Part shown: in pieces, positions 46,565 through 55,644 of the stretch | How positions within the stretch are numbered: position 1 is the stretch's first letter | How the letters are laid out: every line of letters begins with the position of its first letter | Origin: Pseudomonas parafulva NBRC 16636 = DSM 17004 | Lineage (GTDB): Bacteria > Pseudomonadota > Gammaproteobacteria > Pseudomonadales > Pseudomonadaceae | Direction of reading: 5' to 3' | Length of the DNA: 64,000 bases | Assembly: GCF_000730645.1 (NCBI RefSeq) | Contig: NZ_BBIU01000002.1 | Span: 124,001 to 188,000, forward strand | Notes under the pieces: model-generated | Databases searched by the model: none | What the model was told of the DNA's origin: nothing | The model's input: only the letters and a program-made list of their open reading frames with translations | Program-made: the position numbers and the translations under genes

Positions 46565-47368
46565 TCAGTACACACCGCCTGCGACACTATTGAACGCAGG
46601 CGTATCCTTGAACTTGCCCGCCAGGTCCCGCAGCCCGCGCATGAGCACGGTGGTATCGACGCCGACTGCGACAAAGGCCGCACCCAGTCCGATGTAACGA
46701 CGTGCCAGCTTCTCATCGGCACTGAGAATCCCCGCCGCCTTGCCGGCCTTGCCGATTCGCACAATGGCATCTTCGATCGCTGCCTGCACTTCAGGGTGCC
46801 CCGGATTGCCACGGTGGCCCATGGCAGCGCTGAGGTCGGCAGGGCCGATGAACACGCCATCGACGCCGTCCACCGCGACGATGTCGTCCAGGTTGGCCAG
46901 GCCTTCCTTGTTCTCGATTTGTACCAGCAGGCACATCTGCGCGTCCGCGTGGTCCAGGTAGCCGGCGATGCTGTTCCAGCGCGACGCTCGCGCCAGTGCA
47001 CTGCCCACGCCACGTACGCCGGTCGGCGGGTAATGCACGGCCTTGACCAGTTGTCGCGCCTGCTCGGCACTTTCGACCATCGGTACCAGGAGGGTTTGAA
47101 CACCGATATCCAGCACTTGCTTGATCAGTGCGGTATCGCCGATCACCGGGCGTATTACGGCCTGGCTAGGGTAGGGGGCCACTGCCTGTAACTGCGCGAG
47201 CATGCCGCGCAGGTCGTTGGGCGCATGTTCCCCATCGATGAGCAGCCAGTCGAAGCCAGCATTGGCGGCCAGTTCGGCGCAGTAGGCATCGGCCAGGCCG
47301 AGCCACAGGCCGATCTGGGCTTGGCCGCTGCGCAGGCGTTGTTTGAAATGGTTGATAGGCATGTCCAT
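46565..47368 (-). CDS. hpaI: 4-Hydroxy-2-oxoheptanedioate aldolase
   Basis: Last step of the homoprotocatechuate meta pathway: splits 4-hydroxy-2-oxoheptane-1,7-dioate to pyruvate and succinate semialdehyde. A 267-residue metal-dependent class II aldolase with [15 protein letters not shown] (residue about 38), [20 protein letters not shown] and [17 protein letters not shown], the typical HpaI landmarks. It is the final gene of the leftward operon hpaG1-G2-E-D-F-X-H-I, 9 bp after hpaH. No succinate-semialdehyde dehydrogenase is seen in this window, so that product is used elsewhere. Confidence 0.94.
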   Translation of the reverse strand: MDMPINHFKQRLRSGQAQIGLWLGLADAYCAELAANAGFDWLLIDGEHAPNDLRGMLAQLQAVAPYPSQAVIRPVIGDTALIKQVLDIGVQTLLVPMVESAEQARQLVKAVHYPPTGVRGVGSALARASRWNSIAGYLDHADAQMCLLVQIENKEGLANLDDIVAVDGVDGVFIGPADLSAAMGHRGNPGHPEVQAAIEDAIVRIGKAGKAAGILSADEKLARRYIGLGAAFVAVGVDTTVLMRGLRDLAGKFKDTPAFNSVAGGVY

Positions 47369-47377
47369 GGTCAGTCC

Positions 47378-48181
47378 TCAGACGAAGCGGCAGGCGATCG
47401 AGCCGAGCATGTCGTAGTCGACGTGGAAGGTGTCCCCAGGGCGAGCGGCGACCGGACGAGTGAAGGAGCCGCCGAGGATGATCTGGCCAGGCTGCAGGGT
47501 GACGTCGTACGGCGCCAGCTTGTTGGCCAGCCAGGCGACACCTTTGGCGGGGTGATTGAGCACAGCGGCACTCACACCGGACTCCTCGATCACACCATTG
47601 CGATACAGCACCGCCGGCACCTTGCGCAGGTCAATGTCGGTAGGGCGCACGGCCCGCCCGCCCATGACCACGCCAGCATTGGCGGCGTTGTCGGAAATGG
47701 TGTCGAACACCTTGCGGGTTACCTGGGTCTGCGGGTCGACCTGCTGGATACGGGCGTCGATGATCTCCAGTGCCGGAATCACCCACTCAGTGGCTTCCAG
47801 TACATCGAACACGGTGACGTTGGGGCCCTTGAGCGGCTTGCCCAGGATGAACGCCAGCTCCACCTCGACTCGCGGCACGATGAAACGATCGAAGGGGATG
47901 TCGCTTCCTTCGTCGAACAGCATGTCGTCGAGCAAGGCACCGTAGTCGGGTTCCGTGATGTTCGACGATACCTGCATGGCGCGCGAGGTCAGGCCAATCT
48001 TGTGGCCGACCAGCTTGCGGCCAGCGGCGATCTTCTTGGCTACCCAGGCGCGCTGGATGGCATAGGCGTCTTCGATGGTAATCGCTGGCTGCTCAAGGGA
48101 TAACTGGCGGACCTGCTCACGAGAGCGCTCGGCCTGGTCGAGGCGTTCGGCGGCCTGCTGGATGAAAGCGTTATCAAGCAT
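47378..48181 (-). CDS. hpaH: 2-Oxo-hept-4-ene-1,7-dioate hydratase
   Basis: Adds water to 2-oxohept-4-ene-1,7-dioate. The 267-residue protein belongs to the 2-hydroxypentadienoate hydratase family: [40 protein letters not shown], and [15 protein letters not shown] as the metal-binding segment. The ATG at 48181 is the natural start; the open frame running to 48592 belongs to hpaX read in another frame. It sits between hpaX and hpaI, with 9 bp to hpaI. Confidence 0.93.
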   Translation of the reverse strand: MLDNAFIQQAAERLDQAERSREQVRQLSLEQPAITIEDAYAIQRAWVAKKIAAGRKLVGHKIGLTSRAMQVSSNITEPDYGALLDDMLFDEGSDIPFDRFIVPRVEVELAFILGKPLKGPNVTVFDVLEATEWVIPALEIIDARIQQVDPQTQVTRKVFDTISDNAANAGVVMGGRAVRPTDIDLRKVPAVLYRNGVIEESGVSAAVLNHPAKGVAWLANKLAPYDVTLQPGQIILGGSFTRPVAARPGDTFHVDYDMLGSIACRFV

Positions 48182-48198
48182 GATGACAATCTCTGTGT

Positions 48199-49506
48199 TC
48201 AAGGGTTGACGATGGCGGCCCGGGTGCGTAGCACCAGCAGGCCTCCGAGGGTAATGAAGCAGGCGAGCGCGTAGAGCGCGAGACTTGCGCTTTGCGTGGT
48301 GTCGCGTACCCACCCGATGAAATAGGGCGCCGCGAACGAGGCGATGCTGCCCAGTGAACTGATCAGGGCAATACCGGCAGCTTGGGTGCGGGCATTGAGG
48401 AACGCTGGCGGTAATTGCCAGAACATCGGCAAGGCCGCGCTGGCTCCCATGCCCGCCAACACCAGCCCGCCCAGTACTGGCCACGGTTGCTGAGGGGCCA
48501 AACCGGTGATGGCGATGCCGGCTGCGGCCATCAGCAGTGGCACGCACAGGTGCCAGCGGCGCTCGCGCTGGCGGTCGCTGGAGCGGCCGCACGCGAGCAT
48601 GAATACGCAGCCAGCCAGGTAGGGGAGAGCGCTGAGCAGGCCGACGCTCGCGTCGCTGCCGATGCCAGCACCATGAATCAGGCTGGGCATCCAGAAGGCC
48701 AATGTGTTGACCGCCAGCATCACTGCGCAGTACACAGCCACCAGCAGCCAGATCGCAGAGCTGGAGAGGATGCCGCCCAAGGATGTCACGGTTTTGCGCT
48801 GCTCTTCGCTGCCGAACTGGGCACGCAATGCAGCCTTCTGCCGGTCGTCGAGCCAGTGCACCCGCTCGAAGTGTTCAGGCAGTGCAGCGAGTACCACCAG
48901 GCCCAGCAGGATCACGGGCGCGCCCTCCAGTAAAAACATCCACTGCCAGCCACGCAGGCCAGCTGCCTCGTGCATGAATGCCAGGATCGCCCCTGACAAC
49001 GGCCCGCCAACCACCCCGGCCAGTGGCACGGCGATCGCGAACAACGCGGTGACCTGAGCCCGGCGCCCGGCGGGGTACCAGCGATTGAGGTAGACCAGAA
49101 TGCCCGGAAAGAACCCTGCCTCGGCGGCCCCCAGCGCGAAGCGCAGCAGGTAGAACGCGCTGCTGCTCTCGATCAGCAGCATGCTGGCCGACAGCGCGCC
49201 CCATACCACCATCAATGTGGCGATCCAGCGGCGTGGGCCGAAGCGTTCAAGCATCAGGTTGCTAGGCACCCCGAACAAGGCATAGGCAATGAAAAACAGC
49301 CCGGCGCCCAGCCCGTAGACCGTGTCGGACAGCTGCAGGTCCTGGCTCATCTGCATCTTGGCAAAGCCGATGTTGATGCGGTCGAGGTGGGCGAACAGGT
49401 AGCAGATCAGTAGTAACGGCATCAGCCGCCAGGTGACCGCGCGGTGGGTCGCGTCGGCCAGTTCGGCCTGAGTGTGGGCCGGCGAGGCATGTTCGAGTGT
49501 GCTCAT
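48199..49506 (-). CDS. hpaX: 4-Hydroxyphenylacetate permease (MFS)
   Basis: Inner-membrane MFS transporter (435 residues, about 12 helices) of the anion:cation symporter (phthalate/HpaX) type, importing 4-HPA or related acids. Landmarks: [20 protein letters not shown] in helix 1, [20 protein letters not shown] with the motif of this subfamily, and [18 protein letters not shown]. It lies in the middle of the hpa operon, between hpaF and hpaH. ATG 49506 chosen. It is at an unusual place compared with enteric clusters, where hpaX follows hpaI. Confidence 0.9.
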   Translation of the reverse strand: MSTLEHASPAHTQAELADATHRAVTWRLMPLLLICYLFAHLDRINIGFAKMQMSQDLQLSDTVYGLGAGLFFIAYALFGVPSNLMLERFGPRRWIATLMVVWGALSASMLLIESSSAFYLLRFALGAAEAGFFPGILVYLNRWYPAGRRAQVTALFAIAVPLAGVVGGPLSGAILAFMHEAAGLRGWQWMFLLEGAPVILLGLVVLAALPEHFERVHWLDDRQKAALRAQFGSEEQRKTVTSLGGILSSSAIWLLVAVYCAVMLAVNTLAFWMPSLIHGAGIGSDASVGLLSALPYLAGCVFMLACGRSSDRQRERRWHLCVPLLMAAAGIAITGLAPQQPWPVLGGLVLAGMGASAALPMFWQLPPAFLNARTQAAGIALISSLGSIASFAAPYFIGWVRDTTQSASLALYALACFITLGGLLVLRTRAAIVNP

Positions 49507-49549
49507 GTTTTTGTACTTGTTGTGTGATGAGGCAGCGGGCGACCTGGAC

Positions 49550-49960
49550 TCAGGCCGGGCGGTTGAACAGGGGGTGCAAGGTGCTGTGCTTGGCGTCGTA
49601 GACCTGCTGGGTGCTTTCATCGATCTGCAGGGTGATGCCGATCGGGCGTTGGCGCAGCAGTTCATCCAGACGTTGCTTCAACACCTGCAGCAAGTTGTCG
49701 CCGACCGCTTTATGTACAGCGGGGCTTCGGCCACTGCCCATGCGCAGGTTGGCGTACAAGAAGCCGTAGTCGCCGTTGCCGTCTGCCACTGCGCAATGGG
49801 CGGCAGGGTAGGCGAGTACGCGGGTGCCACCGGTTGGGAAGACCGCCTTGCCGGATGCGTCGTGCTGTTCGAGCATGCAGTCGGCCAGGGCACGGCACAG
49901 GCCGGGAATGTCGGCATCGGCTTCCAGGTCAGGGGTATAGAGCAGAACCAGGTGTGGCAT
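49550..49960 (-). CDS. hpaF: 5-Carboxymethyl-2-hydroxymuconate delta-isomerase
   Basis: Tautomerase-superfamily enzyme that isomerises 5-carboxymethyl-2-hydroxymuconate. The 136-residue protein starts MPHLVLLYTPDLEAD, so that Pro2 becomes the N-terminal catalytic proline after Met removal. A conserved GSGRSPAVHKAVGDNLLQ follows. It is a little longer than the enteric protein (about 126). It lies between hpaD and hpaX in the leftward operon. Confidence 0.92.
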   Translation of the reverse strand: MPHLVLLYTPDLEADADIPGLCRALADCMLEQHDASGKAVFPTGGTRVLAYPAAHCAVADGNGDYGFLYANLRMGSGRSPAVHKAVGDNLLQVLKQRLDELLRQRPIGITLQIDESTQQVYDAKHSTLHPLFNRPA

Positions 49961-50017
49961 GAGGCGCCTCCTTGTGGCGAGGGCACCAGGCCGCCAAGCG
50001 GTGGCCTGGCAGGTGGG

Positions 50018-50941
50018 TCAGAGTCGGCTGGTGGAAACCACACTCGCCGGATTCGCTGCTTGCGCAGGCGGTATGGCCGAGCCGTCCTGAGGCGTGATCG
50101 GGAAGATAGCGTTGATCTGCCCGGTACCGGATGAACCGAAGTACGGGGTCACTACCTCGGCCTTGCCGTCGTACTTCGACCAGCCGAGTACACCCAAGAG
50201 CATCGCCGTGTCGTGCATGAACCCTTCGCCGTGGCCCTTGGCCGCGTATTCAGGAAGCATCCCGCAGAATGCCTCCCATTCGGCGTTTTCCCACATTTTC
50301 ACCACACGGTGATCCATGGTTTCGAGGAACGGGCTCCAGACCTTGGTGGCAAAGTCCGGCGCCTGGCCGTTCTGGGCGAAGCGGTGGGAAAGCGAGCCGC
50401 TGGCAAAGAACGCCACGGTGCCGTCGTAGTGGTCTTCCACCGCCTTGCGCATGGCCCAGCCGAGGCGAGCGCTGTCGGCCAGGTAGTGTGAGGTGCACAG
50501 CGCCGAGACCGAGATCACCTTGAAGTGTTGGTCCTGGTTCATGTAGCGCATCGGCACCAGGGTGCCGTACTCCGGGCCCAAGGTGGTGGCGTGGTGGGCC
50601 ATGGTCTCGACCCCGAAGGCATTGCAGGCGTCACTCAGGATCAGGCCCAGTTCCTTGTTGCCGGGGAACTCATAGGCCATGTTGCTGATGAAGTGAGGCA
50701 GTTCGTTGGAGGTGTATACCCCCTGGAAGTGCTCGCCGCACAGGATGTGGTAGTTGGCATTGACTAGCCAGTGGGTGTCGAACACGACAATGGTGTCCAC
50801 ACCCAGCTCACGGCAGCGGCGGCTGATCTCGTAATGCCCGTCGATCGCGGCCTGGCGAAATCCCTGGCGAGGGCCAGGCATTTCCGATAGGTACATGCTG
50901 GGCACGTGCGTGATCTTTGCCGCTAGGGCCACTTTACCCAT
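50018..50941 (-). CDS. hpaD: 3,4-Dihydroxyphenylacetate 2,3-dioxygenase
   Basis: Ring-cleaving extradiol dioxygenase (class III, LigB-type) that opens homoprotocatechuate to 5-carboxymethyl-2-hydroxymuconate semialdehyde with Fe or Mn. The 307-residue sequence has AAKITHVPSMYLSEMPG, VDTIVVFDTHWLVNANYHIL with metal-binding His, and GSLSHRFAQNG with another conserved His. Length is about 25 residues above the enteric HpaD because of a C-terminal extension rich in Ala, Pro and Ser. It follows hpaE after 91 bp in the operon. Confidence 0.94.
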   Translation of the reverse strand: MGKVALAAKITHVPSMYLSEMPGPRQGFRQAAIDGHYEISRRCRELGVDTIVVFDTHWLVNANYHILCGEHFQGVYTSNELPHFISNMAYEFPGNKELGLILSDACNAFGVETMAHHATTLGPEYGTLVPMRYMNQDQHFKVISVSALCTSHYLADSARLGWAMRKAVEDHYDGTVAFFASGSLSHRFAQNGQAPDFATKVWSPFLETMDHRVVKMWENAEWEAFCGMLPEYAAKGHGEGFMHDTAMLLGVLGWSKYDGKAEVVTPYFGSSGTGQINAIFPITPQDGSAIPPAQAANPASVVSTSRL

Positions 50942-51032
50942 GATCAGACTCCTTATTGTTGTAGACCCCGTGGCGCCGGGCGGATCAGGCTGTCGTCAGA
51001 ACATTGGCCCGCCCGGCGCGTTGGGTTGAAAG

Positions 51033-52502
51033 TCACACGCCCCAGCGCGGGATGTGGTGGCTACCCATGGAAATGCACACGTTCTTGATTTCGGCGAACA
51101 CTTCAAAGCTGTACTGTCCGCCTTCGCGACCGGTGCCCGAGCCTTTCACACCACCGAACGGCTGACGCAGATCGCGCACGTTCTGGCTGTTGATGAACAC
51201 CATGCCTGCCTCAATGCCGCGGGCCAGGCGGTGAGCCTTGCCAATGTCCTGGGTCCAGATATAGGAGGCCAGGCCGTACTCGGTGTCGTTGGCCAGTTGC
51301 AGCGCTTCGGCTTCGTCCTTGAATGGAATCAGGCAGACCACTGGTCCAAAGATCTCTTCCTGGGCGATGCGCATCTTGTTGTTCACGTCGGCGAACACGG
51401 TCGGCTGGACGAACTGCCCTTTGGCCAGATGTGCGGGCAGGTTGGCTGGGCGCTCCAGGCCGCCTGCAACCAGGCGTGCGCCTTCTTCCATGCCGATCTT
51501 GATGTAGCCCGTGACCTTGTCGTAGTGCGCTTGCGTGATCATCGAGCCAACCTGGGTTTTCGGGTCGGTTGGGTCGCCGACGATCAGGCGTTTGGCGCGG
51601 GCTGCGAACTCGGCGACGAACTGCGGGTACACGCTTTCCTGGATGAAGATGCGGCTGCCGGCAGTGCAGCGTTCGCCGTTCAGCGAGAAGATGGTGAACA
51701 AGGCTGCGTCCAGCGCGCGCTCAAGATCGGCATCTTCGAAGATCAGCACGGGCGATTTGCCGCCCAGTTCCATCGAGTATTTCTTCAAACCCGCAGTCTG
51801 CATGATCTTCCGACCGGTGGCGGTACCGCCGGTGAAGGAGATGGCGCGTACGTCCGGGTGGCGGACCAGCGCGTCACCGGCGGTGGCGCCGTAGCCCTGG
51901 ATTACGTTCAACACGCCATTCGGAATGCCGGCTTCTACTGCCAGGCGGCCCAGCTCATTCGCCGTCAGCGGCGACAGTTCGCTCATCTTCAGTACCGCAG
52001 TGTTGCCCAATGCCAGGCACGGCGCGGTCTTCCAGGTGGCGGTCATGAACGGTACGTTCCAGGGCGACACCAGGCCACACACACCCACAGGCTGGTACAG
52101 GGTGTAGTTGAGCATCTGGTCGTCGACCGGGTAGGTGTGGCCGTCCATGCGGGTGCACACTTCGGCGAAGAAGTCGAAGTTGTGCGAGGCACGCGGGATC
52201 AGCACGTTCTTGGTCTGGTGGATCGGCAGGCCGGTGTCCAGCGTCTCCAGTTCGGCCAGTTTCGGCACGTTCTGGTCAATCAGTTCACCCAGCTTGCGCA
52301 TCAGGCGGGCGCGTTCCTTCGCCGGCGTGTTGGCCCACTTCGGGAAGGCATCCTTCGCCGCAGCTACGGCCTGGGCAACTTCCTCGGCGCCGCCACTGGC
52401 GACTTCGCCGATGGCCTCGCCAGTGGCAGGGTTGTAGTTGACGAAGGTGTCTTTGCTCTCGACCTCACGGCCGTTGATCCAATGTTTGATCATGCTGCTC
52501 AT
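51033..52502 (-). CDS. hpaE: 5-Carboxymethyl-2-hydroxymuconate-6-semialdehyde dehydrogenase
   Basis: NAD-dependent oxidation of the ring-cleavage semialdehyde. 489 residues; close to the enteric HpaE in several stretches (FPKWANTPAKERARLMRKLG, TKNVLIPRASHNFDFFAEVC, LGNTAVLKMSELSPLTANEL). Catalytic Glu in MELGGKSPV and Cys in NGERCTAGSR. Its end, FAEIKNVCISMGSHHIPRWG, is also HpaE-like. The start overlaps the end of hpaG2 by 4 bp; ATG 52493 is an alternative start three codons in. Confidence 0.95.
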   Translation of the reverse strand: MSSMIKHWINGREVESKDTFVNYNPATGEAIGEVASGGAEEVAQAVAAAKDAFPKWANTPAKERARLMRKLGELIDQNVPKLAELETLDTGLPIHQTKNVLIPRASHNFDFFAEVCTRMDGHTYPVDDQMLNYTLYQPVGVCGLVSPWNVPFMTATWKTAPCLALGNTAVLKMSELSPLTANELGRLAVEAGIPNGVLNVIQGYGATAGDALVRHPDVRAISFTGGTATGRKIMQTAGLKKYSMELGGKSPVLIFEDADLERALDAALFTIFSLNGERCTAGSRIFIQESVYPQFVAEFAARAKRLIVGDPTDPKTQVGSMITQAHYDKVTGYIKIGMEEGARLVAGGLERPANLPAHLAKGQFVQPTVFADVNNKMRIAQEEIFGPVVCLIPFKDEAEALQLANDTEYGLASYIWTQDIGKAHRLARGIEAGMVFINSQNVRDLRQPFGGVKGSGTGREGGQYSFEVFAEIKNVCISMGSHHIPRWGV

Positions 52503-53266
52503 GCCTTGTTGTTCTTGAAGAAGTCAGCTTCGCTGACGATGCGGTTGACCAGGCGTGCGACGCCTTCGACTTCCACCACCACTTCATCGCCCGGCACCAC
52601 GTCGGCCAGGCCCTCTGGCGTGCCAGTGGCGATCATGTCGCCCGGTTGCAGGGTCATGAAGCTGGAGAAGTATTCGATCAGGTGCGGAATGTCGAAGATC
52701 ATGTCCGCGGTGGTGCCTTCCTGCTTCAGCTCACCGTTGATCCAGGTGCGCAGCTTCAGGTTGCTTACATCTGGCACGTCGGCTGCGTCGACGATCCACG
52801 GGCCAACGGGGGTGGTGGCGTCGCGGTTTTTTACCCGCAGGTTGGGGCGGTAGTAGTTTTCCAGGTAGTCGCGGATGGCGTAGTCGTTGCACACGGTGTA
52901 CCCGGCCACGTACTCCATGGCGTTCTCACGCTTGACGTTCTTCGCCGGCTTGCCGATGACAGCCACCAGTTCACACTCGTAGTGCATGTACTCGACGTTG
53001 TCCGGGCGCCAGGTGACCTGGTTGTGTCCGGTGTAGGTGCCGGGGGACTTGATAAACGCCAGCGGCTCGGTGGGTGGAGCGAAGGCGAGTTCTTTGGCGT
53101 GGTCGGCGTAGTTCAATCCGAGTGCGAACATGCTTCCGTTTGCCGGTGGCAGCCACTCGACCTGCCGCTCACCAAGCACTCGGCCGTCGGCCAGACGAAC
53201 GGTGTTGTCGGCTTCGACGGTGACAGCATGGACGCTGCCTTCAAAACGGATACGCGCGTGTTTCAT
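52499..53266 (-). CDS. hpaG2: HpaG2: 5-oxo-pent-3-ene-1,2,5-tricarboxylate decarboxylase / isomerase, C-terminal half
   Basis: FAH-superfamily enzyme of 255 residues that performs the decarboxylation step (with isomerisation) of the pathway. In E. coli HpaG is one two-domain protein; here the two domains are separate genes, as common in Pseudomonas. Landmarks: NYADHAKELAFAPPTEPLAF, AVIGKPAKNVKRENAMEYVA, YTVCNDYAIRDYLENYY, and TGTPEGLADVVPGDEVVVEV. It overlaps hpaG1 and hpaE by 4 bp each, indicating tight coupling. Confidence 0.92.
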   Translation of the reverse strand: MKHARIRFEGSVHAVTVEADNTVRLADGRVLGERQVEWLPPANGSMFALGLNYADHAKELAFAPPTEPLAFIKSPGTYTGHNQVTWRPDNVEYMHYECELVAVIGKPAKNVKRENAMEYVAGYTVCNDYAIRDYLENYYRPNLRVKNRDATTPVGPWIVDAADVPDVSNLKLRTWINGELKQEGTTADMIFDIPHLIEYFSSFMTLQPGDMIATGTPEGLADVVPGDEVVVEVEGVARLVNRIVSEADFFKNNKA

Positions 53267-53934
53267 GCTGGCTCCCCCGGCTCGGCAACGATGGTGTTGG
53301 CCAGGCGGCCAAGGCCAGTGATCTCGACTTCGACGAGGTCACCAGGATGGACGTCGACACGCCCCTCCGGAGTGCCGGTGATCAGTACATCGCCCGCGTG
53401 TAGGGTCATGAACTCGCTCAGTTCGGCGATCAACTGCGGGATGCTGCGCACCAGGTTGGCGGTAGTGTTTTCCTGCACCACAGCGCCGTTCACATAGAGC
53501 TTGAGGGTCAGTTGGTGCGGGTCGGCGACTGCGGAAACCGGGATCAGGTCGGGACCAATGGAGCAGAAGCCGTCGCGGCACTTGGCCTTGACCGCAGGGC
53601 GGTAGTAGCTGTCTTCCGGCAGGCTGTACTCATTGACGATGGTGAAGCCGGCCACGTGGGTCATCGCATCGTCGGCACTCACCCGGGTCGCGTCCTTGCC
53701 GATCACCACGCCCAAGGCCGGGCCTGGTTGCAAGCGTTCACCGGCTGGGTGGATTACGTCGCGACCGTGGGCATTACGGGTGTTGGGCGTCTTGATAAAG
53801 AGCACCGGCTTGACCGGCGCCTGTTTGTATGGCGGCTTCTCGAATTCGGCCAGACGCTGCTGTAGCAGACCGTTGTAGTTCAGCGCTACGCCGAACACGG
53901 TGCCGTTCGCAACGTCATGCAACGCATGGCTCAT
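53263..53934 (-). CDS. hpaG1: HpaG1: decarboxylase/isomerase, N-terminal half
   Basis: FAH-superfamily partner (223 residues) of HpaG2. Landmarks: VFGVALNYNGLLQQRLAEFE, PALGVVIGKDATRVSADDAM, VAGFTIVNEYSLPEDSYYRP, and ITGTPEGRVDVHPGDLVEVE. The ATG at 53934 follows AGGAGAAAAGC. First gene of the leftward hpa operon; its promoter region carries two operator-like repeats and is shared with the divergent hpaA. Confidence 0.92.
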   Translation of the reverse strand: MSHALHDVANGTVFGVALNYNGLLQQRLAEFEKPPYKQAPVKPVLFIKTPNTRNAHGRDVIHPAGERLQPGPALGVVIGKDATRVSADDAMTHVAGFTIVNEYSLPEDSYYRPAVKAKCRDGFCSIGPDLIPVSAVADPHQLTLKLYVNGAVVQENTTANLVRSIPQLIAELSEFMTLHAGDVLITGTPEGRVDVHPGDLVEVEITGLGRLANTIVAEPGEPA

Positions 53935-53980
53935 GCTTTTCTCCTGGCGGTGGTGGAGCAGCATGCTGCCCCGCAAAGTC

Positions 53981-54014
53981 GTTAATGTGTTAATGTTATA
54001 GTTAATATGTTAAC
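53981..54014. promoter_or_regulatory. Double HpaR-type operator in the hpaG1-hpaA promoter
   Basis: GTTAA-TGTG-TTAAT (53981-53994) and GTTAA-TATG-TTAAC (54001-54014), the second a perfect inverted repeat. They start 20 bp apart, about two helical turns, so proteins bound to both would lie on one face. Position in the divergent promoter and MarR-like site shape suggest HpaR binding (inference). Confidence 0.7.
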
Positions 54015-54103
54015 GATGGTCAAGGCTTCCGTTGTAGCTCCCGCTTGGCGGGTGCACCATGAGCCTTGGCAATTTGGGTCAAGTCACTGGCGGACAACCA
54101 GCA

Positions 54104-55009
54104 ATGAGCAATCGGCATCCCATTCCGAACATCAACATCGGTCAGGTTTACGACCAGCGCTACAGTGAGAGCGAGGTGCATCACGACCGGCTGGGCAACC
54201 TCGCCGGATTTTTCGGACGCAACATGCCGGTGCACCGCCACGATCGCTTCTTTCAAGTGCACTACGTGAAGTCCGGCACTGTGCGGGTGTATCTGGATGA
54301 CCAGCAGTTCATCGAATCCGGGCCGATGTTCTTCCTTACCCCGCCGACCGTGACTCACTCTTTCGTCACCGATCCGGACAGCGACGGGCATGTACTCACC
54401 GTACGCCAGCAATTGGTTTGGCAATTGATCGAGGCAGATGCCAGCCTGTTGCCGATGGGAATGCAGGTGCGGCCGGCGTGTGTGGCGCTGGCCAACGTGC
54501 CGGTGGCGGATCAGGCCGAGGCGCGGCGCCTGGAAACCTGGCTGGAGGCGCTCAGCGATGAGTTCGCCAGCTCTAATCCGGGACGTGATGCGGCGCTGCA
54601 ATCGCTCACGCGGCTGATCATGATCAGCTTGTTGCGGCTTTGCCCCAACTCGCGCGAGGCGACTCCGGCCCGTCATGAAGACTTGAAGATATTCCATCGC
54701 TTCAACGCGCTGATCGAGGCGCACTATCTTGAGCATTGGCCGCTGGCGAGCTATGCCGCACAGATCGGGGTGACTGAAGCGCGGCTCAACGACATTTGCA
54801 GGCGAATCGCCGATCTGCCATCCAAACGCCTGGTGCTGGAACGGCTGATGCAGGAGGCCAGACGCTTGCTGCTTTTCTCCGGCAGTTCGGTGAATGAAGT
54901 CTGCTATCAGCTCGGGTTCAAGGACCCGGCCTATTTCAGCCGTTTCTTCAATCGGTATGCGGGACTCACACCGGGCGAGTATCGGCAGCGGCAGGCGGAG
55001 TTGCAGTGA
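54104..55009 (+). CDS. hpaA: HpaA-type AraC regulator of 4-HPA catabolism
   Basis: A 301-residue activator. The N-terminal cupin-like effector domain (about 1-150) includes MPVHRHDRFFQVHYVKSGTV and PMFFLTPPTVTHSFVTD; the C-terminal AraC HTH (about 205-295) has SYAAQIGVTEARLNDICRRI and VCYQLGFKDPAYFSRFFNRY. HpaA in E. coli activates the 4-HPA hydroxylase genes in response to 4-HPA. It is divergent from hpaG1. ATG 54104 gives the normal start. Confidence 0.9.
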   Translation: MSNRHPIPNINIGQVYDQRYSESEVHHDRLGNLAGFFGRNMPVHRHDRFFQVHYVKSGTVRVYLDDQQFIESGPMFFLTPPTVTHSFVTDPDSDGHVLTVRQQLVWQLIEADASLLPMGMQVRPACVALANVPVADQAEARRLETWLEALSDEFASSNPGRDAALQSLTRLIMISLLRLCPNSREATPARHEDLKIFHRFNALIEAHYLEHWPLASYAAQIGVTEARLNDICRRIADLPSKRLVLERLMQEARRLLLFSGSSVNEVCYQLGFKDPAYFSRFFNRYAGLTPGEYRQRQAELQ

Positions 55010-55193
55010 GGTGGCCACGTGGCGATACCTGCAAGGAATTGTCGTTGTTTGAGAGCGATGCTCGCAGCTTGCAGGGCGGGCTTGAATGGGTTTTCCGTGG
55101 AAGAGATTGCACTTTCCATAGGCTGGGGCAGTTGTCGCACTCGTCAGATGTCCCTAATCTTGGCAGCTGGATCAAATAGCACAGGCTATACTC

Positions 55194-55616
55194 ATGACCG
55201 AGACTCGCCCTTCACTGACGCTGAGCTTGTTGCAGGCCCGCGAAGCCGCAATGGCATTTTTCAGGCCGCTGCTCAATGAGCACGATCTGACAGAGCAGCA
55301 ATGGCGGGTAATTCGCATCCTGCACCAGCAGGGCGAGTTGGAAAGCCACCAGCTGGCGCACTTGGCTTGCATCCTCAAGCCGAGCATGACCGGGGTTGTC
55401 AGCCGCCTGGAGCGGGATGGGCTGGTGTGCCGACGCAAGGGCACCGAAGATCAACGTCGAGTGTTCGTGACGCTAACCGATTCCGGCCGCGCGAGTTTCG
55501 ATGCCATGCGTGAAGGAATGGAAGCCAACTACCGCAAAATCCAGGCGCAGTTCGGTGAAGATAAACTTCAGCAACTGCTGCAGTTGCTTAACGAGCTCAA
55601 ACGCGTTGAGCCGTGA
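55194..55616 (+). CDS. hpaR: HpaR-type MarR regulator, copy 2
   Basis: A 140-residue MarR repressor of the homoprotocatechuate type, very similar to the copy at 43019: LLQAREAAMAFFRPLLNEH, LESHQLAHLACILKPSMTGV, DQRRVFVTLTDSGRA. Located beside hpaA near the meta-cleavage operon, the more usual position for hpaR. It is convergent with the LLM monooxygenase gene. The two copies may bind the same GTTAA-N4-TTAAC sites but react to different ligands (inference). Confidence 0.88.
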   Translation: MTETRPSLTLSLLQAREAAMAFFRPLLNEHDLTEQQWRVIRILHQQGELESHQLAHLACILKPSMTGVVSRLERDGLVCRRKGTEDQRRVFVTLTDSGRASFDAMREGMEANYRKIQAQFGEDKLQQLLQLLNELKRVEP

Positions 55617-55644
55617 GCCCGGCCTGCGTTGATCAATCCAGAGG

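Noticed and set aside
51054..52853. 599-residue plus-strand ORF
   Set aside because: Antisense to hpaE and hpaG2, both with excellent family matches.
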